Shown here one piece after another: positions 1-4,373 of a stretch of 6,524 nt of DNA. The translations under genes were made by a program, and so were the position numbers. Source of the DNA: Methanomassiliicoccus sp. UBA386 (GTDB taxonomy: Archaea; Thermoplasmatota; Thermoplasmata; Methanomassiliicoccales; Methanomassiliicoccaceae); NCBI GenBank assembly GCA_002498285.1, contig DAGU01000053.1, positions 13,846 through 20,369 on the forward strand. The letters run 5' to 3'. Under the pieces are notes generated by a model that was not told where the DNA came from, ran no database searches, and worked only from the letters and a program-made list of their open reading frames with translations. The first letter of the stretch is position 1, and each line of letters begins with the position of its first letter.

Positions 1-474
1 ATCCTCGCGCCGGTAGCGGGGCGCTTGCATGGCGCCCAGCCAGGAGCGCGGGGGGAGCAGACGTTCGATGAGCGCCAGGACGCGCCGCGGGCGGGCGAAG
101 ACGGCGGTGGCGACGATGGCGGTCACGTGGGCAATGCCCAGCCCCCAGCCGGAAAGCGTCCGCAGCAGGTCCAGGGCGTTACCGGCCCCCAGGCCCCCTG
201 AGTCCATGAGGAACGTCATCGGAAGGAGCAGCAGACCGATCATCTGCAGGTAGGGGGCCTCGTCCCGCACCAGGAGCAGCACCGATCCGAGCAGGTAAAC
301 GGCTCCGCTGATGACCCAATATTCGTAGAGCTCCGCTTCACCCAGCTCGATCATCATCTCTATCAAGCTGATGTTTATCGGGAAGTCGCCGATCGAGAAC
401 CCGATCCATGGCAGAAAGGCGGTCGATATGCTTGCGATGACGAGGGCGATCCGAAGTGCTTTTCGTCGTTCCAT
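1..474 (-). CDS. Small integral membrane protein, C-terminus cut by the window edge
   Basis: The minus-strand frame from ATG at 474 is open for 158 codons to the left edge, so the gene is partial. The protein starts with a basic MERRK and then shows about four hydrophobic segments at residues 6-25, 52-69, 76-90 and 107-126. An acidic loop lies at 40-51, and a basic stretch (ARPRR, then PPRSW and RYRRED) follows the last segment. The basic ends suggest both termini face the cytoplasm. I recognise no family and see no catalytic motif, so function is unknown. GAGGAG at 486-491 lies 11 bases before the ATG and could serve as a ribosome binding site, though the spacing is long. The same frame stays open far upstream, with further ATGs at 522 and 744. 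I prefer 474 because the residues before it look non-coding (Cys-rich, mixed third bases) and MERRK fits a membrane-protein N-terminus. Confidence 0.75.
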   Translation of the reverse strand, partial: MERRKALRIALVIASISTAFLPWIGFSIGDFPINISLIEMMIELGEAELYEYWVISGAVYLLGSVLLLVRDEAPYLQMIGLLLLPMTFLMDSGGLGAGNALDLLRTLSGWGLGIAHVTAIVATAVFARPRRVLALIERLLPPRSWLGAMQAPRYRRED

Positions 475-598
475 TCCACTATCCGCTCCTCGAACGCCGC
501 TGCATATGAGGTAGCATGCCATTACATGAAGTATGCGAGAGCACCCACGAGCTCGATCGTGAGGTGAAGTGCGGCAAAAAGCGCTTTCAGCGACCTCC

Positions 599-652
599 CA
601 GAAGCACGTTCGATATAATGCGCCATCAGGGTTCGGATGCTTCTGACCCTGG
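599..652. repeat. Two overlapping inverted repeats (alternative hairpins)
   Basis: CAGAAGCA at 599-606 is exactly complementary to TGCTTCTG at 638-645. Separately, CAGGGT at 627-632 is exactly complementary to ACCCTG at 646-651, and this stem can extend past one bulged base (CATC-AGGGT against ACCCTGGATG). The right arm of the first repeat lies in the loop of the second, so the two structures compete. They could form attenuator-like alternatives if transcribed, or be operator half-sites. Confidence 0.45.
612..619. promoter_or_regulatory. TATA-like box, direction uncertain
   Basis: GATATAAT reads as a TATA-like element on either strand (ATTATATC on minus). On minus it would place a transcript start near 590, giving the membrane-protein gene a leader of roughly 115 bases. 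On plus it would start near 640, within the inverted-repeat region and about 260 bases before the methyltransferase gene. It sits in the spacer of an 8-base inverted repeat. Assignment is tentative. Confidence 0.3.
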
Positions 653-672
653 ATGTTCGGTAGGGGCGAGAC

Positions 673-684
673 CTCGGCGCCGAG
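673..684. repeat. 12-base perfect palindrome
   Basis: CTCGGCGCCGAG is its own reverse complement. It could be a binding site for a dimeric regulator, but at this GC content a single 12-base palindrome is only mildly surprising. Confidence 0.4.
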
Positions 685-741
685 CTGGTTAAGCCGGGCA
701 GGTTGCCGAGTTCCGCTGCGTACCTGTTCGGATAAGACGAT

Positions 742-769
742 CATCGATCGCGCCAAGGCGGGATCGATG
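742..769. repeat. 28-base near-perfect hairpin or dyad
   Basis: CATCGATC (742-749) and GATCGATG (762-769) are exact reverse complements. Between them, CGCC (751-754) and GGCG (757-760) pair in turn around a central AA, with one G/G mismatch at 750/761. As DNA this is a dyad with 12 paired positions out of 14. As RNA it forms an 8-pair stem with an upper 3-pair stem and a short loop. No T-run follows on either strand, so it does not look like an intrinsic terminator. Confidence 0.55.
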
Positions 770-873
770 CAGGGGGCCGCCTTGATGCCCCTCGGGCCCC
801 GTCGTGAACATACAGTCCTCAGGATCTTGCGACAGATGGTCACAAGGGTGTCAAAGTCAGGCCGCCCAGAACC

Positions 874-880
874 TTTATCT
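874..880 (+). promoter_or_regulatory. Probable TATA box of the methyltransferase gene
   Basis: TTTATCT is the most A/T-rich stretch just before the gene and is centred 27 bases before the ATG at 904. That is the usual TATA-to-start-site distance in archaea, so the transcript would begin at or near the start codon (leaderless). No good Shine-Dalgarno sequence precedes the ATG. Confidence 0.45.
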
Positions 881-903
881 CGGCCGCCCTCCAAGATGAC
901 ATC

Positions 904-1491
904 ATGGAGAAGAGGATGGACAAGGTGTTCCGTGAGAGGTCCATCACGGATGAGGGCTTCGAAGGCCTATATCCCAATCCCCTGCTGGTCGAGATCGTAT
1001 CGGGCGGGATGGCTCCCCAGGGGAGGGCCTTGAGCCTGCATTGTGGGACGGGCAGCGACAGCCTGTACCTCGCCCAGGAAGGTTACGCAGTGGCGGCGGC
1101 GGGCTTCTCCCCTGAGGACGTCGAGCAGGTGAGCAGGATGGCCGAGGAGGCCAGGGCCAAGGTGATCGCGTTCACCGTGGAGCCGACCCAATTGCCTTTC
1201 CATGAGGGGGAGTTCGATTTCATCGCCGACACCGGCTGCATACACAAGATGGATGAGAGCAAAAGGGGCGCCTGGTTGAGGGAACTGCATCGCACGCTGC
1301 GCCGCGGCGGCCGGTTGTTCACCGTGCTCCCCAGCCTCAAGGACAATCCCCAAGGGGTCACCCGTTCGTCGATCGAGGGGATGTTCCATCCGCCGTTCGA
1401 GATCGTGCAGGTGGTCGATGCCCCGGTGATGGACAAGAGCGGGAAGCGCGGGCACCTGTACTATTACTCCATCCTGCTGGAGAAGGTCTGA
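904..1491 (+). CDS. Class I SAM methyltransferase-like protein with atypical cofactor motifs
   Basis: The 195-residue protein has the layout of a small class I (Rossmann) methyltransferase. There is a helical lead-in at 14-35, a glycine-rich motif I at 42-50 (ALSLHCGTG), an acidic/aromatic EFDFIADTGCIH at 103-114, and an RELHRTLRRGGRLF segment at 126-139 that matches the usual helix before strand 5. The methyl acceptor cannot be told from the sequence. The GCIH stretch resembles TehB or thiopurine-type small-molecule methyltransferases, which is a weak analogy. Two positions are odd. Motif I normally reads LDxGCGTG, but here D is S and G is H. The acidic residue that ends strand 2 and binds the SAM ribose appears to be glycine (AAAGFSP, 65-71). 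It may bind SAM weakly, use another cofactor or be inactive. The start at 904 is supported by the TATA-like box; an internal ATG at 916 is possible. The stop abuts that of the convergent YhaM-like gene. Confidence 0.85.
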   Translation: MEKRMDKVFRERSITDEGFEGLYPNPLLVEIVSGGMAPQGRALSLHCGTGSDSLYLAQEGYAVAAAGFSPEDVEQVSRMAEEARAKVIAFTVEPTQLPFHEGEFDFIADTGCIHKMDESKRGAWLRELHRTLRRGGRLFTVLPSLKDNPQGVTRSSIEGMFHPPFEIVQVVDAPVMDKSGKRGHLYYYSILLEKV

Positions 1492-1494
1492 TCA
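1489..1494. other. Shared TGATCA at convergent stops (methyltransferase / YhaM-like)
   Basis: TGA at 1489-1491 ends the plus gene and its neighbour TCA at 1492-1494 is the minus-strand TGA of the YhaM-like gene. Together they form the palindrome TGATCA. There is no intergenic base, so each transcript must end inside or beyond the other gene. No T-rich archaeal terminator is visible between them. Confidence 0.9.
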
Positions 1495-2475
1495 CAGCCT
1501 GAAGACCTTGGTGCGCAGATGCGGGTCGTAGGTGAAAAGGTCGCCGGAGCCGCCGTTCTGCCTCGCCGCCATGAACCTCTCCACGTTAGCGTCGATCTCG
1601 TCGGCGTGATTCAGCGCCACCGCCTCCGGTATCGAAGGGTCGACGGGGGAGCCCTTTTCCGAAGAGCCATGGCTGGCCAGCACCATGTGGATGAGCTTCA
1701 GGCGCAGGTTGGCCGGGAAGCCGGGAAGGGTGTCGCAGGCCTTCCCCACCATAGCAGAGCCGATGGCGACGTGCCCCAATAGCCGCCCGTCCGCCGACTC
1801 GGAGATGGTGCTGTTCACATCGTAGCAGCACACCTTGCCGATGTCGTGCAGAATGGCGCCGGCCAGCAGCAGGTCGCGATCCAGTCCGCCATACTGGCGG
1901 GAGATGGCGTCGCACATCCTCACGACATTTAGGGTATGCTCCAGCAGCCCGCCTACCCATCCGCAGTGGTACGACACCGAGGCGGGGGAGCGCTTCAGCT
2001 GCTCAGAGATATCATCGTCTCTCAGCATGGACAGCAGGACGGCGCGGATGTTGGCGTCCTCGATGCCCTCGGCATACTCCATTATGGCGGAGAACATCTC
2101 TCCCACGTCCCGGGCGGTGCGCGGCACGAAATCGTCCGGGTCGAAGTCGATCTCCCCGACCGGCTCGGCCACGCCGCCCTCTGCCGGGTTTATGTTGATC
2201 ACCACCTGCCCCTTCCAGATGCTGGTGGTGCCCACCAGCCTGACCATGGAGTTCACCTGGAGGGAGTCGTAGGCTTTACGCACTGATGCCTCGTCCTTGC
2301 CCCCCCAATAGGTGGCCGTGATCTCGCCGGTGACGTCGGACACCCTCACGCGGAACATGAACCCATGCCTGTAAGGGATAGGGGTCTCCTTCCGTCGGAG
2401 GGCGTACAGCTCGTCGACCTCCACGTTCTCGGTTTCCAGCTCCTCGATGGACTGCCTCCCCGCCTCCACTGCCAT
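1492..2475 (-). CDS. YhaM-type 3'-5' exoribonuclease-like protein (OB-fold plus HD domain)
   Basis: The 327-residue protein has the domain order and size of the YhaM family (B. subtilis YhaM is about 314 residues). In that family an OB-fold binds single-stranded nucleic acid and a metal-dependent HD domain trims 3' ends. The OB-fold covers about 38-98 (FRVRVSDVTGEITATYWGG through KGQVVININ). The HD domain covers about 165-300. Its visible metal-site candidates are H170, H180 in GGLLEHTLNV, H210-D211 in AILHDIGK, H235 in RLLGHVAIG, H263/H269 in the IHMVLASHG stretch, and D292 in NHADEIDANV. The family-like GSPVDPSIPEA also follows. All the expected catalytic residues appear present, so I infer a cytoplasmic nuclease of RNA or single-stranded DNA. 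It lies 54 bases downstream of the SprT-like gene on the same strand but has its own strong TATA-like box. GAGG sits only one base before the ATG, too close to act as a Shine-Dalgarno, which suggests leaderless translation. Confidence 0.9.
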   Translation of the reverse strand: MAVEAGRQSIEELETENVEVDELYALRRKETPIPYRHGFMFRVRVSDVTGEITATYWGGKDEASVRKAYDSLQVNSMVRLVGTTSIWKGQVVININPAEGGVAEPVGEIDFDPDDFVPRTARDVGEMFSAIMEYAEGIEDANIRAVLLSMLRDDDISEQLKRSPASVSYHCGWVGGLLEHTLNVVRMCDAISRQYGGLDRDLLLAGAILHDIGKVCCYDVNSTISESADGRLLGHVAIGSAMVGKACDTLPGFPANLRLKLIHMVLASHGSSEKGSPVDPSIPEAVALNHADEIDANVERFMAARQNGGSGDLFTYDPHLRTKVFRL

Positions 2476-2501
2476 GCCTCGCGGGTGAATCGGGACGGTG
2501 G

Positions 2502-2510
2502 ATATTATAT
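2502..2510 (-). promoter_or_regulatory. Probable TATA box of the YhaM-like gene
   Basis: On the minus strand this reads ATATAATAT, the clearest TATA-like sequence in the window. It is centred about 31 bases before the ATG at 2475, which fits transcription starting within a few bases of the start codon. It lies in the 54-base gap after the SprT-like stop, so the YhaM-like gene is probably transcribed on its own even if read-through also occurs. Confidence 0.6.
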
Positions 2511-2529
2511 GCTCCGCTCGATGGAGCGT

Positions 2530-3249
2530 TCACGCCCGCTGCGCGGCCAGCCGGCGGAGCCATTCCTCCGACTCCTTCCAACGGGGATGTATGTGCTCCC
2601 TGTCCCGGAACTCGGGACCGTGATGACGCCGGTCGGGCCGCAGGCCGTCCTGTATGTGCAGCAGCTCGTGGTAGAGCACATACTCGGACACGAACGGCGG
2701 GACGCTGGGCTGGTCTAGGATCGAAGACACCGCGATCACCTTCATGAGCACCGAGCAGTAGCCGACCCTCATGCGGTTGCGCCTCCTGGTCCAGTTGAAC
2801 ACGGCGTCGGGGCAGTCGCGCACGAGCCCCTGGTCCCGGAGCGATAGGTACGCGTCCTGCAGATCGTGGACCTTTCCGCGGTGGTCCAGGGTCAGGTTCC
2901 GCGAGCGCTTCAGATATAGAGCCTGGTTCTGGGCAAGGAACTCGCGGGACATCAGCCAGGTGACCAGCCTGGGCGTGTATATGCTCCTGCAGGGGCCCCT
3001 GTCCAGGCGCCGGTACAGCGAGGTGGCGAAATCCTCCAGGACGCCTCGGTCAGCGCCGATCATATAGTCGGATATCTGGAACCGAACGCTTCTTCCCGAG
3101 CGCCTCCAGCTGCTCTTGAACTCTTTGTATGGCGTGAACTCCGCCACGATGTCGTCGTACCCTTGCTCCCTTCCGATGGAGCCGAAGATGTCGGCCAGTT
3201 CCGTGCTCATTTCGAAGGTTTCTCCGGGACAGCAGGTGATGTCTTGCAT
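2530..3249 (-). CDS. SprT-like / M48-type zinc metallopeptidase domain protein
   Basis: The C-terminal part of this 239-residue protein carries a zinc protease signature. VLYHELLHIQDG has HExxH at H194-E195-H198, followed by HHGPEF at 209-214, where H210 is the likely third metal ligand. An IxVSxxL-like strand and P-rich loop at 170-186 precede it, as in SprT/YgjP-like domains. Residues 58-80 (ISDYMIGADRGVLEDFATSLYRRL) resemble the N-terminal part of archaeal members, as far as I recall them. No signal peptide or membrane helix is visible, so it should be cytoplasmic. SprT-type proteases of eukaryotes cut DNA-protein crosslinks; the substrate in archaea is not evident here. Start choice: ATG at 3249 has GGAG six bases before it and a TATA-like box 36 bases upstream. 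An in-frame ATG at 3210 (MSTEL) is a possible alternative, since the first 13 residues look unconserved. The residues after the third ligand are short, as in SprT domains. Confidence 0.82.
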   Translation of the reverse strand: MQDITCCPGETFEMSTELADIFGSIGREQGYDDIVAEFTPYKEFKSSWRRSGRSVRFQISDYMIGADRGVLEDFATSLYRRLDRGPCRSIYTPRLVTWLMSREFLAQNQALYLKRSRNLTLDHRGKVHDLQDAYLSLRDQGLVRDCPDAVFNWTRRRNRMRVGYCSVLMKVIAVSSILDQPSVPPFVSEYVLYHELLHIQDGLRPDRRHHGPEFRDREHIHPRWKESEEWLRRLAAQRA

Positions 3250-3251
3250 AT

Positions 3252-3264
3252 GGCTCTCCGAGCC
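3252..3264 (-). promoter_or_regulatory. Ribosome binding site inside a small hairpin
   Basis: On the minus strand the sequence is GGCTC-GGA-GAGCC, a 5-pair stem with a 3-base loop. The GGAG at 3259-3256 sits six bases before the ATG at 3249, a good Shine-Dalgarno spacing, and is partly in the loop and partly in the stem. If the transcript starts upstream of 3264 the stem could hide the site. The TATA-like box predicts a start near 3258, which would exclude the hairpin, so this is uncertain. Confidence 0.35.
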
Positions 3265-3283
3265 CTCAGCGTCGTTTCGAAGG

Positions 3284-3287
3284 TATA
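3284..3287 (-). promoter_or_regulatory. Possible TATA box of the SprT-like gene
   Basis: The minus strand reads CTATACC here, centred about 36 bases before the ATG at 3249. The predicted transcript start is about 10 bases before the start codon. It is a weaker match than the box of the YhaM-like gene. Confidence 0.35.
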
Positions 3288-3400
3288 GTCGGCATCGGTA
3301 CAGTCAGGCTGCGCTCCCTGCTCGCCTGGTTCCGCCAACGGGCCGCCTGTAGTAATGGTTTGCTGATGTGAGTATCTTCAATGATAACCAGTTGGACACC

Positions 3401-3407
3401 TTCTTAA
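3401..3407 (+). promoter_or_regulatory. Possible TATA box of the DHH gene
   Basis: TTCTTAA is centred 28 bases before the ATG at 3432, consistent with a transcript starting at or just before the start codon. GTGAT at 3419-3423, eight bases before the ATG, could pair with the end of archaeal 16S rRNA, but would be of use only if transcription starts further upstream. Confidence 0.35.
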
Positions 3408-3431
3408 CGGTCCCGCCAGTGATGAAGCCCG

Positions 3432-4370
3432 ATGTCCGAGGAAGGTTCCAAGGAGCTCATCACCCGGGGCAACCTGGACGGCATTGTTTCGGCCGCGGCG
3501 TTCCTGCGGCGTTATCCCTCCGCCACGGTAAGGTTCGTTACCTCTCCGGCCGCGGCGGCGCCTCTGCTGCTGGAGGGCGAGGCGGGGCACACTTTCCTGG
3601 CGGACCTCTCGCCCGCCCCAAGCCTGGCAGCGGCCGCCGAGCGCGCGCTTCGCTCTCGGCTCATAACGCTCATCGACCATCACCCCACCTCCCGGCATTT
3701 CGATTGGGCGGTGATAGACGGTTCCGCCAGCGCCGCTGGCATCCTGTACCGGGAGCTGGGGGTCGGCGGCATGGACGCCGCGGTGGCCGTGGCCGACCTC
3801 TACGAGAACGGGGGCGGCCCCCTCGTTCGCTCCGCCGCAGAAAGCATAGGCATCGATGCCCTGAGGCGAGAGAGCGAGATTCTGGACTTCGCCTGGCGGC
3901 TCAACGTGAAGGATGATGCCTTCCGCCTCTTTGCCGCCGGGCAGCTATCCCGGGGTTTCCTTCCTTCGGCCATACCGTGCATCGCCGAGCGCCATGCCGA
4001 GATGGTCCGCCGGGACGGGTGGGGGAAGGCGCTTAGCAGCGCTCGCCGGCACCTGCGGCGCGCCGGGAGCACTGCGGTCATGGAGTTCAGAGGAAGAAGG
4101 CCGTCGTTCCACGGCTTCGGCAGCCGCGCCCTCACCGAAGCGGCCCGCGAGGAAGGTTGCCGGTACGCGGTCATGATCAATCGCGGCGAGGAGGAGAGCA
4201 TCGTCTCGCTACGCTCCACCGCCCCTGGGGGCATAGACCTGGGCCGTTTCATCGAATCGTTCACCGCCGAGCATGGCGTGGAGGGCGGGGGCCATCCGGC
4301 CAGCGCCGGGGCGAGGATACCATCCAGCTCGGCGGGGCTGCTGGTGGACCAGCTGGAGGCGGTGGCCTGA
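3432..4370 (+). CDS. DHH/DHHA1-family phosphoesterase with an altered motif I
   Basis: The 312-residue protein has the size and motif order of compact DHH-DHHA1 phosphoesterases, which hydrolyse short oligonucleotides, cyclic dinucleotides or related phosphodiesters with Mn ions. Motif II is likely D58 (FLADLSP) and motif III is the DHH at 82-84 (LITLIDHHPTS). A motif IV candidate is D122 (AVADLYENG). The C-terminal DHHA1 signature GGGHPASAG at 285-293 is intact and normally grips the substrate. Motif I, usually HxDxDG, reads R12-G-N14-L-D16-G. The first His is therefore Arg and the first Asp is Asn, while the second Asp and the following IVSAA are kept. The missing ligands could change metal number or activity. 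This may be a feature of an archaeal subfamily rather than decay, since the rest is well kept. No signal peptide or membrane helix is seen. The start at 3432 fits the TATA-like box and leaves only 11 residues before motif I. The gene ends directly against the permease stop. Confidence 0.87.
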   Translation: MSEEGSKELITRGNLDGIVSAAAFLRRYPSATVRFVTSPAAAAPLLLEGEAGHTFLADLSPAPSLAAAAERALRSRLITLIDHHPTSRHFDWAVIDGSASAAGILYRELGVGGMDAAVAVADLYENGGGPLVRSAAESIGIDALRRESEILDFAWRLNVKDDAFRLFAAGQLSRGFLPSAIPCIAERHAEMVRRDGWGKALSSARRHLRRAGSTAVMEFRGRRPSFHGFGSRALTEAAREEGCRYAVMINRGEEESIVSLRSTAPGGIDLGRFIESFTAEHGVEGGGHPASAGARIPSSSAGLLVDQLEAVA

Positions 4371-4373
4371 TCA
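4368..4373. other. Shared TGATCA at convergent stops (DHH / permease)
   Basis: TGA at 4368-4370 ends the DHH gene and TCA at 4371-4373 is the minus-strand stop of the permease gene, again forming TGATCA. As at 1489-1494, there is no room for separate terminators, so overlapping antisense transcripts are expected. Confidence 0.9.

Larger units (their letters stand above)
475..903. other. 429-base gap with several inverted repeats and no convincing gene
   Basis: The gap separates the divergent membrane-protein and methyltransferase genes. A plus-strand frame starting at 653 overlaps the methyltransferase gene out of frame and is rich in Arg and Ser, so it looks like chance. The base composition is less GC-rich than in the flanking genes. 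The gap holds a 10-base palindrome (578-587), a TATA-like sequence (612-619), two overlapping inverted repeats (599-651), a 12-base palindrome (673-684) and a 28-base near-perfect hairpin (742-769). GTTCGGAT occurs at 631-638 and 726-733, with GTTCGG again at 655-660. It could be a regulatory region, a small structured RNA or a decayed element. I cannot decide between these from the sequence. Confidence 0.6.
3250..3431. promoter_or_regulatory. Divergent promoter region between SprT-like and DHH genes
   Basis: These 182 bases separate two divergently transcribed genes and hold no plausible gene. On the minus side there is a TATA-like element (3284-3287) and a small hairpin at 3252-3264. On the plus side there is a TATA-like element at 3401-3407 and a weak GTGAT Shine-Dalgarno at 3419-3423. 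Co-regulation of the two genes is possible but no shared operator is evident. Confidence 0.55.

Noticed and set aside
640..740. tRNA-like segment near the GTTCGG repeats
   Set aside because: I could not build an acceptor stem, anticodon arm and T-arm in the right spacing; GTTCGG alone is not enough.
742..769. Intrinsic terminator at the strong hairpin
   Set aside because: No T-run follows on either strand, and it lies too far from any gene end to be a likely terminator.
475..903. CRISPR array or insertion-sequence end
   Set aside because: The repeats are short, unevenly spaced and of different sequence, and no transposase, target duplication or regular spacer pattern is visible.
653..1033. 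Plus-strand open frame of 126 codons in the gap and over the methyltransferase start
   Set aside because: It overlaps the methyltransferase gene by 130 bases in another frame, is rich in Arg, Ser and Pro, and shows no recognisable domain. The methyltransferase frame has clear motifs.
967..1455. Minus-strand open frame of 162 codons opposite the methyltransferase
   Set aside because: It is an antisense shadow of a GC-rich gene with many His, Arg and Ala residues and no domain.
3368..3916. Plus-strand open frame of 182 codons overlapping the DHH gene
   Set aside because: It is a frame-shifted reading of the DHH gene, Arg/Gly/Pro-rich, without motifs.
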